The position numbers and the translations under genes were made by a program. From positions 2,308 through 66,307 of the forward strand of contig JAFDZV010000042.1 in NCBI GenBank assembly GCA_018266795.1: a stretch of 64,000 nt of DNA, written 5' to 3'. This DNA is from Bacteroidota bacterium (GTDB lineage Bacteria > Bacteroidota > Ignavibacteria > OLB7). Below are positions 8,173 through 16,845 of this stretch, piece by piece (within the stretch, counting starts at the first letter, position 1; every line of letters begins with the position of its first letter). Under the pieces are notes generated by a model, which was not told the origin of the DNA, made no database searches, and saw only the letters and a list, made by a program, of their open reading frames with translations.

Positions 8173-9048
8173 ATGAACATGATTCCGATCCTCGCAACTC
8201 TGGCCGCGGCTGGCATGCTGGCGGCATCATCGGGATGCAGCAGTTCGCAGAAGGGAACCGTGCTCCCGCACGGGTCGGCACCGGCGGCCCTCGATTCCAC
8301 GCTCGAGGCGGCAGGCCCGCAGTTCGCGATCTCCACTCTTCCCAACCATCGCTACGGCTTCAACTTCGTCGCCGCCGGCAACGGCGTGGGAAGCGGGCTT
8401 CACAGGATCAATCTCTTCTCCGTCGTGATCGTCGCGCCTGACGGAACCCGCATGGACTCCGTTTCCACTACGGACATCAACACGAGCGGAACCATGAACG
8501 CGCAGACGAAGGCAACATCGGCGGCAGTCTACGGCGGCGTGGAATGGGCTGCGGCCGGCCCCGTCCGGAGCGGTGCGTATGCGGAGATGACGCTCTCCAC
8601 GGAGTCCGGCTCCGTTCAGCGGCGCATCCCGTTCGACGGCCCCGTGCCGACCGTCAAGCCGGAGCAGAGTGCCCGCAGCCCGATCGAGATGACGCTGGAT
8701 GTGGACTCGCGCGGCACCGGTGCGGAGTTCACGCTCCGGGTACACCGCCGCGGCCCCGCGCCGGAGGGAGAGTATCTTCCAACCGGCGAGAAGTATCGCA
8801 TCGAGATCCTGAGCGATGATGGAAACGTTATCTGGTCATCATCGAAGGGGATGATGTTTACACAGGGGCTCGGCGTGGTTGAACCTCGCGAGGTTGGCGG
8901 CACGGCGGAGTACAGGGCATTGTGGAGCGGCACGAGCGATCGTACGCACAGCCGTCTGGAGCCCGGCACCTATCGCATCGTGGCTACCCTTCCAGCGAAG
9001 CCGGCACCATACATCATTCGAGAGGAGTTTACCTGGAGTGGGCGATAA
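8173..9048 (+). CDS. Lipoprotein with BsuPI-like C-terminal domain
   Basis: This protein of about 291 residues has a short signal peptide with lipobox SSGC and then two regions. The first (to about 165) resembles secreted immunoglobulin-like folds. The second, about 175-290, resembles the intracellular proteinase inhibitor BsuPI fold (YRIEILSDDGNVIWSSSKG, then TYRIVATL), a beta-sandwich. The start is uncertain: ATG codons at 8152, 8173 and 8179 are in frame. I chose 8173 because a TAACTTCA box lies 13 bp upstream, as in three other genes here, although 8152 would give a more positively charged signal-peptide N-region. It overlaps ribD by 11 bp, which suggests co-transcription. Confidence 0.78.
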   Translation: MNMIPILATLAAAGMLAASSGCSSSQKGTVLPHGSAPAALDSTLEAAGPQFAISTLPNHRYGFNFVAAGNGVGSGLHRINLFSVVIVAPDGTRMDSVSTTDINTSGTMNAQTKATSAAVYGGVEWAAAGPVRSGAYAEMTLSTESGSVQRRIPFDGPVPTVKPEQSARSPIEMTLDVDSRGTGAEFTLRVHRRGPAPEGEYLPTGEKYRIEILSDDGNVIWSSSKGMMFTQGLGVVEPREVGGTAEYRALWSGTSDRTHSRLEPGTYRIVATLPAKPAPYIIREEFTWSGR

Positions 9049-10171
9049 CAACGGATCTTCCGCACCAAACCAGTTGGAGTACGACGAACTGATGATGCGC
9101 CGTGCGCTGGATCTTGCGCGGCGCGGCGCCGGTTCGGTGAGCCCGAATCCGATGGTGGGCGCCGTGATCGTCGACGCCGAACGGCGCTTCGTTTCGGAGG
9201 GATGGCACCAGCAATACGGCGGCCCGCATGCCGAGGCGAACGCGCTTGCCGCAGCGACCGGGCGGGACCTCGCCGGCTGCACCATGTATGTAACGTTGGA
9301 GCCGTGCAGCCATCACGGCAAGACGCCGCCGTGCGCCGAAGCGGTGGCAGCAAGCGGCATCAGCCGCGTTGTCGTGGCGATGCGCGATCCCAATCCCCTC
9401 GTCAGCGGCCGCGGGAACAGGCGCCTGCGCGAAGCGGGCGTGGAGGTGGTAGTCGGGACATTGGAGCGGGAGAGCCGCCTGCTCAACGAGGCATACATCC
9501 ACTTCATCTCCACCGGCACTCCGTTCGTGACGATCAAGATGGCGCAGACGCTGGACGGCTACACAGCGCTTCCCACCGGCGAGTCCCGCTGGATCACGAC
9601 GGAGGCTTCGCGCCGGCGCGTGCACGAACTGCGCGCCGGGCACGACGCCGTGATGGTGGGCACACGCACGGCGATGCTGGACAATCCGTCGCTCACGCTC
9701 CGCTATGGAGTTACGGGCCGCAACCCGCGCCGCGTCACGCTCGATCGCCAGCTTGCCCTCCCCACCGATCTCCGCATCTTCAGCGACGACCATCGGGATC
9801 ATACCATCCTCTTTACCGCCGACGCGCTGGCATCCACCGGCCGCGCCCAGGAGCTTCGCGATGCGGGGGTGAAGGTGTTCGGTATCCCGATGACGGCGAA
9901 GGGACTGCAGCTCCCGGAATTGCTGCGCGTTCTCGGCGAGCAGGGCATTGCCTCGCTGCTGGTTGAAGGGGGCGCCGAGCTTGCCGGCGCGCTGATCAAG
10001 GAGGGGCTCACGCAGAAGCTGATCCTCTTCATCGCACCAAAGCTGTTCGGCCGCGGCTGGCCGGCGTTCACCGGCATCGAGGTGACCAGCCTGGATCAGG
10101 CCTACACCATGCGCATCCACGACGTGGAACGAATCGCGGACGATTTGATGGTAACGTCATACTGGGAATAG
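9038..10171 (+). CDS. ribD: Bifunctional riboflavin biosynthesis deaminase/reductase
   Basis: RibD catalyses the second and third steps of riboflavin synthesis: deamination of the pyrimidinone from GTP cyclohydrolase II, then NADPH-dependent reduction of its ribose. The N-terminal deaminase carries HAEAN (His64, Glu66) and PCSHHGKTPPC (Cys90, Cys99). The reductase domain (about 150-375) has VTIKMAQTLDGYTALPTGES and SLLVEGGAELAGALI. The GTG at 9038 gives 377 residues, close to E. coli RibD (367), preceded by GAGAGGAG; the longer TTG start is rejected. No FMN riboswitch is seen; the gene overlaps the upstream lipoprotein gene. Other rib genes are not in the window. Confidence 0.96.
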   Translation: MGDNNGSSAPNQLEYDELMMRRALDLARRGAGSVSPNPMVGAVIVDAERRFVSEGWHQQYGGPHAEANALAAATGRDLAGCTMYVTLEPCSHHGKTPPCAEAVAASGISRVVVAMRDPNPLVSGRGNRRLREAGVEVVVGTLERESRLLNEAYIHFISTGTPFVTIKMAQTLDGYTALPTGESRWITTEASRRRVHELRAGHDAVMVGTRTAMLDNPSLTLRYGVTGRNPRRVTLDRQLALPTDLRIFSDDHRDHTILFTADALASTGRAQELRDAGVKVFGIPMTAKGLQLPELLRVLGEQGIASLLVEGGAELAGALIKEGLTQKLILFIAPKLFGRGWPAFTGIEVTSLDQAYTMRIHDVERIADDLMVTSYWE

Positions 10172-10176
10172 CTGCC

Positions 10177-12270
10177 ATGAGCAGGACCGCCCGCACACTC
10201 CATCGGTTCCTGAAGCGGAGGAGACTGGAGCTCCTGGTTGCCGCGTTCCTCGCGCCGCTGCTCAGCGTCGTGGCATCCAACCTTCCGCAGATGAACCTGG
10301 TGCAGTCCGCCATCAACGACGACAACTTCACCGACTTCGTACTGCAGACACGCGGCGAACTGGCGATCGACACCAACATCCGCGTTCTCACCTACGACTC
10401 CTCCATTCTCGACTCCAACGATCTGGTAAACCGGGCCACGCTGGCGATGAACCTTGCCGCTCTGTTCGAGTTGAAGCCGCGCGTTGTCGGCGTGGACTTC
10501 CTGCTGGAGACGGAGCGGCCCGATGCTCCGGACGGCGATGCGATGCTGAGCGCACTGATCGGCGATCACCCGGACAACCTGGTGTTCGGCATCTTCTACG
10601 AGGACTCGCTGAACAGCTTTCGCGTCCCTCCGAAAAGCTTCCGGCTGAACGACCGGCAGATCGGCTGCATCAATCTGATCACCGATGACGACAACACCAT
10701 CCGCACGTTCACGCCAACCTGGGGAGCGGATACCGGAAGGCGCTGCGAGGCGTTCGATTTGAAGCTTGCGCGCGCCACGGACAGCACCGCCGCAGAATAT
10801 CTGACGTCGTTCGGCGACCAGAACTTCGTAATCGATTACGCCGGCGGCATCGGCGAGACGATTCACAACGGCAGTGAGGGCGATCAGATCTTTCCCGTGA
10901 TGCCGTTGAAGACCGTATTCGACATCGTCTCCTCCGGCGACAGCGCCAAGACTGCGGCCTTGCGCGAACAGTATCGGGGGAAGACCGTGCTGGTGGGATA
11001 CGGCGACATCCGCAACGGGCAGGTGACGAACGTGGTGGACCGGTTCTACACGCCGCTCAAGCCGGAGAAGAACACGCTGCCGGACATGCATGGCGTGGCC
11101 ATTCACGCGAACATCCTCAACGACATTCTTCGTCGCAGAGTGATGGAGAAGATGCCGATGGCAACCAACATACTCTGGAGCGCCGTGCTGGTGCTGATCC
11201 TGCTTGCCGGACGCGAGCGCCTGAAGCGTGTGAAGCATCCCACACGCAAGGCCGTGCTCACCTACACCGGGTTTGCCGTTCTCTTCGCTCTGGCAGCGCT
11301 TCTTCCGGTCGAGGCATTCCGCTACACACCGTACAAGTTCTCCATCTTCACCCCCATCGCATCGCTGCTGCTTGCGGTGCCGACGCTGGAAGGATTGGGG
11401 AAGGGGATCGATCTGCTGCTGGATCTGCGGCGACGCGTGTACCTGCGGCACGCGCTGGCCCCCGCGATGCGGGCGGGGATGCTGGGAATATTGAAGGCGT
11501 GGAGCATCGAGGAGCGCATCGAGCGCGCATCCCACTTCCTCGAACGGCAGTTTCACGCAGCCGGCGCGATTCTCTTCGCGGAGGCGGCCGCAGGGAACTT
11601 TCCGCGATTCCCGGCAACGGCCGTCGGCTCCCCGACGCTCGCGCGCCTCGTTGACGCGATTGACCGCGCCACCGCAGCCGAGGCTCCGCTGTCGCCGCGC
11701 GCCGCGCAGGCGGTTGCGATCCTTCGTACGCTGGCCGCCGAGCCGGTGCTGGCGGCGACGCTTCGACTCTCGCGTTCACTCTACATCGCCTTGAATGAAA
11801 TCCGCCGCCAGTCCGAAGAGATGGATGAGCCGGAGGCGAATGCGGATGCAGGGCTGCACGACGAGGCGCAGGCCAGAACGACGGACTATGCGGACCTGGC
11901 GCTGAAGACGCTTGCAGGACAGAAGGGCGCGGACGACGAGGAGCACTTCGACGAGCTGTACGCTGCACTGGAGCGCTTCGTCGCCGCGGCCGCCGCGATA
12001 CTCACAACGAACGATGGCGCCGTGGCAGATCTGCTTCCGCCGGGCGAGACGCTTCCCCCGTACGTCTTCACATCCCGCTGTTCGCTCCACCGTGTGGAGG
12101 AGCAGTTCATCTACTTCGGCGAGCAGGAGGACGCGAACAACCGCGATGATTTCTTCGACCTCCTCTACGGCGGCAATACCATCCGCTGCCAGCCCGGGGA
12201 ACACCCGGGCCTTACCCGATTCCGCGAACTGAGTGCCGCAGCGCGCCGGCCGGGCGAAGGAGATGCATAA
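10177..12270 (+). CDS. CHASE2-domain membrane receptor without recognisable output domain
   Basis: This 697-residue protein has an N-terminal transmembrane helix (about 18-35), an extracytoplasmic CHASE2 sensor domain (about 40-320, with VVGVDFLL, GKTVLVGYGD and DMHGVAIHANILNDIL) and three closely spaced helices (about 328-345, 359-378, 388-403), the standard CHASE2 topology. CHASE2 normally feeds a histidine kinase, Ser/Thr kinase or cyclase. Here the last 290 residues are a mostly helical, Ala/Glu-rich cytoplasmic region without kinase, GGDEF or cyclase motifs. It starts 5 bp after ribD and is probably in the same operon. Ligand and output are unknown. Confidence 0.85.
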   Translation: MSRTARTLHRFLKRRRLELLVAAFLAPLLSVVASNLPQMNLVQSAINDDNFTDFVLQTRGELAIDTNIRVLTYDSSILDSNDLVNRATLAMNLAALFELKPRVVGVDFLLETERPDAPDGDAMLSALIGDHPDNLVFGIFYEDSLNSFRVPPKSFRLNDRQIGCINLITDDDNTIRTFTPTWGADTGRRCEAFDLKLARATDSTAAEYLTSFGDQNFVIDYAGGIGETIHNGSEGDQIFPVMPLKTVFDIVSSGDSAKTAALREQYRGKTVLVGYGDIRNGQVTNVVDRFYTPLKPEKNTLPDMHGVAIHANILNDILRRRVMEKMPMATNILWSAVLVLILLAGRERLKRVKHPTRKAVLTYTGFAVLFALAALLPVEAFRYTPYKFSIFTPIASLLLAVPTLEGLGKGIDLLLDLRRRVYLRHALAPAMRAGMLGILKAWSIEERIERASHFLERQFHAAGAILFAEAAAGNFPRFPATAVGSPTLARLVDAIDRATAAEAPLSPRAAQAVAILRTLAAEPVLAATLRLSRSLYIALNEIRRQSEEMDEPEANADAGLHDEAQARTTDYADLALKTLAGQKGADDEEHFDELYAALERFVAAAAAILTTNDGAVADLLPPGETLPPYVFTSRCSLHRVEEQFIYFGEQEDANNRDDFFDLLYGGNTIRCQPGEHPGLTRFRELSAAARRPGEGDA

Positions 12271-12354
12271 CCGACAGCGGCGAGCGAGCGCACCAAGGGT
12301 TTCCAACAGAACGGTCCCGAACGTCATCGACGGCTGTTGGCTGCCGCGAGCCTT

Positions 12355-12407
12355 GTTCTTTGTACGCGCGCCTGCGGCTCGCCGCGAGTTCCTGGTCAGT
12401 TGCAGGA
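12355..12407 (+). repeat. Dispersed repeat family 1, copy A
   Basis: The segment reads TTGTACGC-GCGCCTGCGGCTCGCCG, then GAGTTCCTGGTCAGTTGCA-GGA. It shares this order of blocks with copy B (52761-52836) and, in its first half, with copy C (55365-55408). It lies in the gap after the CHASE2 gene. No coding signal is seen. Confidence 0.6.
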
Positions 12408-12486
12408 CTACATCGAGCGGAAGAAGACAACGCCCCGGCTGTGTCAGGAACTCTGGAGAGCAGAGACGGAACACGTATGTAGCAGA

Positions 12487-12517
12487 GAGGGATCGCGGCA
12501 GTGCAGCGATCCCCCTC
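12487..12517. terminator. Hairpin between convergent CHASE2 and IPT protein genes
   Basis: GAGGGATCGC (12487-12496) pairs with GCGATCCC plus CTC (12506-12517, two extra C). It lies between two genes that converge. No clear T-tract follows on either strand, so it is a weak candidate for a bidirectional terminator. Confidence 0.45.
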
Positions 12518-12555
12518 GTCATTCATACAATCATGCGACGGTTGCTCCCGTGCGC

Positions 12556-14166
12556 CTACCCGGTTACCGGAGCCGCGGGCTGCGCGTCGCTCCCGGACCC
12601 GCCGTCGGGTGGCCCGTCCGGCGCAGGAGCCGGCACGGAATCGGCTGCGGCGGCCTGATCTCCATCGCCAGCAGCGGGCCGGTCGCCGCCGGGAACTGCG
12701 GCCTGGGTGGTGATCAGAGTCTGCGCCGGACGCCCCGCGAGTGTCAGCGTGGCACGCTGCCCGTCGGGATTCACCACAACCACCTGCCTCGGCCCCCCCA
12801 TGGACTTGGTGGCCGCACCGCCGCCAGACACCGCCTTCAGCTCCGTTGCATTGTTTCCGGACTTCGTTGGATCCACCTTCGTGGTGCTCACGGTGCCGGC
12901 CTCCACGCCGTCGATCAGAACCTTCGCATTCGGCGCGAGGTTCTGTCCCGTGATGGAGTAGGTGCCGTCGCCGTTGGGAACGGCGTTGGTGACGGTTGGC
13001 CCGGGACTGCGAATCATCTTGCCGCCGATGTATCCTGCGGAACTGAGCCCCATCACCGCGAGCAGTTCCTGCGGGATCACCGGCATCATGGTGGAGATGG
13101 AATAGTTCTTCAGCAGGATCACCACGAACATCACGGAGCCCACCAGCGTCCAGAGCACCTGTTGCACGCGCTCCAACGCGATCACGCCGCCGTGCACGAA
13201 GAGATCCGCCAGCACCGGCGCACCGGTACCGCTCCCCTTCGCTCCCTTCACCTGCTCGGTTGCCTGCGCGCTGAGCAGCGTGCCCAGGCTGATCATGAAG
13301 GTCCAGGCGAAGCCATCCAGCGACGGGAACTCGTAGATGTGCTCGACAAGCGCACGCGAGATGAAGAGGAATCCGTAGGAGAAGACAAGGATCCCCGTCC
13401 ACCAGATGAACTGGGCACGCGACAGGCTGTAGGTGTTGTTGCGGGGATCGATCAGGAGCAGCTGCAGCCAGTTGCGCTTCGGCTCGTTGGGAAGCGGCCT
13501 GTAACGCCGCACCACCAGCCAGATGATCAGCGCCATCACCAGCATCGGAATCAGCGCGATCGCGATGAGGCCGTACAGGTCCTTGACGATTACCTCCTGC
13601 GGCGCATGCGCAAGGGCGTGTCTGGGATCGGTGTCGGAATAGACCAGCACGCGATAGCGGCCGTTGCGTGTCTTCGAGGGAATGCGTACGAAGAGATTGG
13701 TGCCGCTGATGGCATCGACACCGAGCCGGATCGGCTGCGAATCCGGCGGCGCCTCCGTGCTGATGAGCGCAACAACGGGCGTGTCCGTTCGCGGCGCACG
13801 GTTCAATTGAAGCATCAGGCTGCCGCCGCTGACAACGCCATGCACACCGTTCGGCGCCGCCTTGAGCCCGAGGAACTGCAGTTGCGCCTGCGAGGTATCC
13901 GAAGCGGAAGCCGCAGAGACCGACGTTGCCGAGCTTGCCGAAGCGGTGGTGGGTGATGTGGCAGCAGGCACGGCTGCGGCACGGCTCTGAGCGGTGGACG
14001 CGGCCGCCGCCTTGCCGGTGTCCTGACTCTTCGCACGCTGCGTCGTGTCCGGTGTCTGCGATCTGGCGCCCGATAGCGATGCCAGCAATAGAATGCCTGC
14101 GAACAGGATGGCATGCATGCAACGCAGGCTCTCCCCTGCTCCCCTGCCTGATGGTGTGGTTGCCAT
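12556..14166 (-). CDS. Polytopic membrane protein with IPT/TIG-like C-terminal domain
   Basis: This 536-residue protein starts at the ATG at 14166 (GAGGGA just upstream). It has a signal or anchor helix (about 17-35), a Ser/Ala-rich linker, a beta-rich extracytoplasmic domain (about 95-190), helices at about 199-219, 253-272, 284-301, 336-353 and 368-382, and an IPT/TIG-like beta-sandwich (about 388-495: YSITGQNLAPNAKVLIDG) before a Pro/Asp-rich tail. NNTYSLSRAQFIWWTGIL and the SSAGYIGGKMIRSPGP stretch match a family of poorly characterised IPT-containing membrane proteins that I recall only as annotated hypotheticals. Function is unknown; the order of helices and IPT domain suggests a membrane-anchored binding protein. 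Confidence 0.78.
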   Translation of the reverse strand: MATTPSGRGAGESLRCMHAILFAGILLLASLSGARSQTPDTTQRAKSQDTGKAAAASTAQSRAAAVPAATSPTTASASSATSVSAASASDTSQAQLQFLGLKAAPNGVHGVVSGGSLMLQLNRAPRTDTPVVALISTEAPPDSQPIRLGVDAISGTNLFVRIPSKTRNGRYRVLVYSDTDPRHALAHAPQEVIVKDLYGLIAIALIPMLVMALIIWLVVRRYRPLPNEPKRNWLQLLLIDPRNNTYSLSRAQFIWWTGILVFSYGFLFISRALVEHIYEFPSLDGFAWTFMISLGTLLSAQATEQVKGAKGSGTGAPVLADLFVHGGVIALERVQQVLWTLVGSVMFVVILLKNYSISTMMPVIPQELLAVMGLSSAGYIGGKMIRSPGPTVTNAVPNGDGTYSITGQNLAPNAKVLIDGVEAGTVSTTKVDPTKSGNNATELKAVSGGGAATKSMGGPRQVVVVNPDGQRATLTLAGRPAQTLITTQAAVPGGDRPAAGDGDQAAAADSVPAPAPDGPPDGGSGSDAQPAAPVTG

Positions 14167-14371
14167 TGATCCCTCGTTGTTGGTCGGTCTGTATTGAACA
14201 CGAACGCAGCCATGCTGCCACGGACATCGTTCGGTATGGATCACATGCTACGGACGCTGATACGAGACTGATGGAGAATATCGATGGGAGCCTATCGCGC
14301 AAACGTACTGAATGCAGTCACGCAGTCCAACAATGGATTGCGGACGCGGACCGTGGTTCGCATCGGGACCG

Positions 14372-15724
14372 TCACCACCGCCATATGAACGAGAGCACGG
14401 GAGCCAGATGTGGATTGGTGATCTCACCCGAGAGTGCCCCGGTTCCCTGAACCGAACCGAAGTTTGCGAGGTCGAGTCCCAGGCCGGCATCGAGGGCCCA
14501 GTTCCTTCCGAACCAGCGCAGCGTTATCGCGAACGGGTTCAGCCCGGATGACTCGATGACGTACGTCTCGGCCGCCAGCTTCAGGCCGCGCGCAAGCGTA
14601 ACGTCGCCTCCGATTCCAACGATGTAGGCCTGCCGCTTGAACGTCTCGGCGGTCGTGGAGTGGCGCTTCCAACTGTAGCCAAGTGCCAGCGAGATCCGGT
14701 TGCGCCGGTTGCCGTAGCTGAATACCGAGTACGGAGCCTCCACGGAAATGTCCGATTCCTTCGTGGACGTGTAGGCAAACTGTCCCCCCACCGCCGCATT
14801 GAACAGCCCGGTGCGCAGCACCTCGTACTTCACCCCGGCGGTGGCAACGAAGAGTTTGGAGATGAAGTCCGGCACGGCAGCCGTGCCGAGTAGAAGCGTG
14901 AGGCGGTCGGTTGGCCCATAGCCGGCAAGCCAGCCGGCCAGATCGTAGTTGCCCGCGAAGAAGCCCCCACCCCCAAGGGACTCGGCCGTCGGCATCAGAA
15001 TATTCCGGAACGTTGTGGGATCCACCAGCGGCGGCACGGTATCGCGGGGCATGGTGTCCGGCTTCGGCGGCGGAGGAGGAACTACGGCCGCGGCGGTAAG
15101 CGGCTTCTCGATCACATACTGTGCCAGCCCTGCATTCGGCTGGTCGCGCCGGATATAGATCCGGATCATCTCCCGAATATTCTCCGGCTGGGCTGCGTGA
15201 TAGCAGACCTGATAGTGGAAGTCCGATCCGCTGGCCTGCCACGGCGCACTGCCGGGGGGCATGATCACGTGGACGTTCGGATTGCTCACCACGATCGAAT
15301 CCACCAGACGGCGGTCGGAGGTAACGATCTCGCATTGAAGGCAGGTGTCCCCGCCAACGCGAACCTTGCCGGTATACTCCTTCCTGATCTGCCAGTTCTG
15401 CGCTCGCAGCAGTACCGTGGCGAACGTGCCGTCGCAATCGTGCACGGTAAGATCCACCTGCTCGCTGGTGGTTGCATCGCCAACGTTGATCACCACATCC
15501 ACACTGGTCGGGCACCCGCTGATCGGAGGCACAACCACGGTCGTCTGCGACGATGCCCGGAAGCGGATCTTGTCGATGCCATCCGCATTCCGCACCGTGA
15601 CAACGTTCTCGCCTGGATAAAGCTCAGATGGATAGACTTCGCTTCGCTCACCCCGACCCTGTGCCATCATCTGGCCAACGGCGACAAGGAACAGAACGAA
15701 CGCTACAAGAAATCCCACGCGCAT
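14372..15724 (-). CDS. Secreted two-part protein with probable outer-membrane beta-barrel, function unknown
   Basis: This 450-residue protein has a signal peptide (MRVGFLVAFVLFLVAVGQMMAQ). Residues about 25-210 are beta-rich with paired cysteines (GCPTS, HDCDG, DTCLQCEI, YQVCYH), suggesting an immunoglobulin-like periplasmic domain with disulfides. A Pro-rich linker (PPPPPKPDTMPRDTVPP) follows. The last 210 residues alternate Gly and aromatic residues in strands (GFFAGNYDLAGWLAGYG, RISLALGYSWKRH) and end in FIWRW, as expected for a small outer-membrane beta-barrel of 8-10 strands. No family is recognised. It lies upstream of the IPT membrane protein gene on the same strand, 205 bp apart. Confidence 0.75.
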   Translation of the reverse strand: MRVGFLVAFVLFLVAVGQMMAQGRGERSEVYPSELYPGENVVTVRNADGIDKIRFRASSQTTVVVPPISGCPTSVDVVINVGDATTSEQVDLTVHDCDGTFATVLLRAQNWQIRKEYTGKVRVGGDTCLQCEIVTSDRRLVDSIVVSNPNVHVIMPPGSAPWQASGSDFHYQVCYHAAQPENIREMIRIYIRRDQPNAGLAQYVIEKPLTAAAVVPPPPPKPDTMPRDTVPPLVDPTTFRNILMPTAESLGGGGFFAGNYDLAGWLAGYGPTDRLTLLLGTAAVPDFISKLFVATAGVKYEVLRTGLFNAAVGGQFAYTSTKESDISVEAPYSVFSYGNRRNRISLALGYSWKRHSTTAETFKRQAYIVGIGGDVTLARGLKLAAETYVIESSGLNPFAITLRWFGRNWALDAGLGLDLANFGSVQGTGALSGEITNPHLAPVLSFIWRW

Positions 15725-15875
15725 TGTTGGCTGCGATTGTCGGCCGGCCTGTCAGGATGCCGGCCAGTGATGTCTGCATCGCACGTTCACTGTGAAGCTC
15801 ACCTCGCATCGGTGAGTCGAATCGGGATGCAATGAACCGTGACGTGGCCGAATATAACCACCTTGGAACTGGAAG

Positions 15876-15906
15876 TTACCGCACGAATGTGATTTCCTAT
15901 CTTTCA
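15876..15906 (+). promoter_or_regulatory. Possible promoter of the CPBP protease gene
   Basis: TTA (15876-15878) is followed after 20 bp by TATCTTTC (15899-15906), one base from TAnnTTTG, 20 bp before the ATG at 15927. It is weaker than the promoters at 2314 and 32484. Confidence 0.3.
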
Positions 15907-15926
15907 CAATCACATTGAGTTCCCGC

Positions 15927-16730
15927 ATGGACAATCCGATTGCTACCGACCCCTTCCAGCCGGCTTCCCCGGAGCCCCGACCGGTCCTCGACGGATCCGA
16001 GGCCCCCGTCACGGCGTATCTGCGCCTCTCCCGGACATGGACCTACAGCTATCTCTTCGTGCTGCCGCTCTTCCTGTTCTACGAGATCGGGATCAGGCTG
16101 GCAAATGCCGGAAGCACGATGGAGGTGCGCGTAAGCGCAGACGTCTTCGTGAAGCGGCTGCTCGGGATGGTGGGGATCGACAGCACGCTCTGGTTGAGTG
16201 CGCTGCTCGTGGCTCTCGGAGCCGGCATCGTTCTCTACGAACGAAGACACCACATCCCGGTCAGGCCGCGTTACTTCGCATGGATGTTCGGCGAAAGCCT
16301 GGCATACGGGCTTGTCATCGGAATGATCGTTGCATGGTTCGTCGCGGAACTCTTCAGCCTGGTATGGCCGCCGCTGCTCCAGATGGCCGGGCGCGTCGGC
16401 ACCATGCGGTCCGTGGTACTCTCGCTCGGCGCCGGAGTCTACGAGGAGCTGGTGTTCCGCCTCCTTCTCGTCTCGGCGTTCGTCTGGCTGCTGAAACTGG
16501 CGCGCGGGTTGAAGCAGCGCCAGCGGTACGCCATCGCCGCAATCGTCGGCGCGCTAATCTTCTCCGCGGTTCACTACATCGGCAGCCTCGGCGACACGTT
16601 CACCATTCCCAGCTTCACCTTCCGATTCCTGATGGGCCTCGTGCTGAACCTTCTCTTCCTCTGGCGCGGGTTCGGCATCGCCGCAATGACACACGCTCTC
16701 TACGATGTCATCTTCACGCTGATGCACTGA
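15927..16730 (+). CDS. CPBP-family intramembrane metalloprotease
   Basis: This 267-residue protein is a CPBP/Rce1-type membrane glutamyl-type protease homologue. About six hydrophobic helices are visible from residue 40 onward. The catalytic motifs are intact: EELVFR (Glu173, Glu174, Arg178), SAVHYIG (His216) and THALYD (His256). In eukaryotic Rce1 these motifs cleave prenylated proteins; bacterial members are linked to bacteriocin self-immunity or unknown roles. No bacteriocin gene is seen nearby. The start is the ATG at 15927; the frame also has an upstream TTG. Confidence 0.92.
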   Translation: MDNPIATDPFQPASPEPRPVLDGSEAPVTAYLRLSRTWTYSYLFVLPLFLFYEIGIRLANAGSTMEVRVSADVFVKRLLGMVGIDSTLWLSALLVALGAGIVLYERRHHIPVRPRYFAWMFGESLAYGLVIGMIVAWFVAELFSLVWPPLLQMAGRVGTMRSVVLSLGAGVYEELVFRLLLVSAFVWLLKLARGLKQRQRYAIAAIVGALIFSAVHYIGSLGDTFTIPSFTFRFLMGLVLNLLFLWRGFGIAAMTHALYDVIFTLMH

Positions 16731-16755
16731 AGGGGATGCCGGAATTTTGTCAAGC

Positions 16756-16839
16756 GTTGGGGCTTGGAGCTTGGAGCTTGGGGCTGGGGGACCAAGAACG
16801 AACCACCAAGAACGAAGTACCAAGAACGAAGTGCCAAGG
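16756..16839. repeat. Palindromic heptanucleotide-period array 2
   Basis: Twelve consecutive 7-bp units stay in register: GTTGGGG, CTTGGAG, CTTGGAG, CTTGGGG, CTGGGGG, then ACCAAGA, ACGAACC, ACCAAGA, ACGAAGT, ACCAAGA, ACGAAGT, GCCAAGG. The left arm (CTTGG) and right arm (CCAAG) are inverted. It lies between convergent genes ending at 16730 and 16846 and fills almost the whole gap. Confidence 0.85.
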
Positions 16840-16845
16840 CCCCAC

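Noticed and set aside
9038-9100. FMN riboswitch before ribD
   Set aside because: The conserved RFN element blocks were not found and ribD overlaps the gene upstream, so there is no leader to hold one.
16756-16839. CRISPR array
   Set aside because: Units of 7 bp are far too short, there are no unique spacers and no cas genes in the window.
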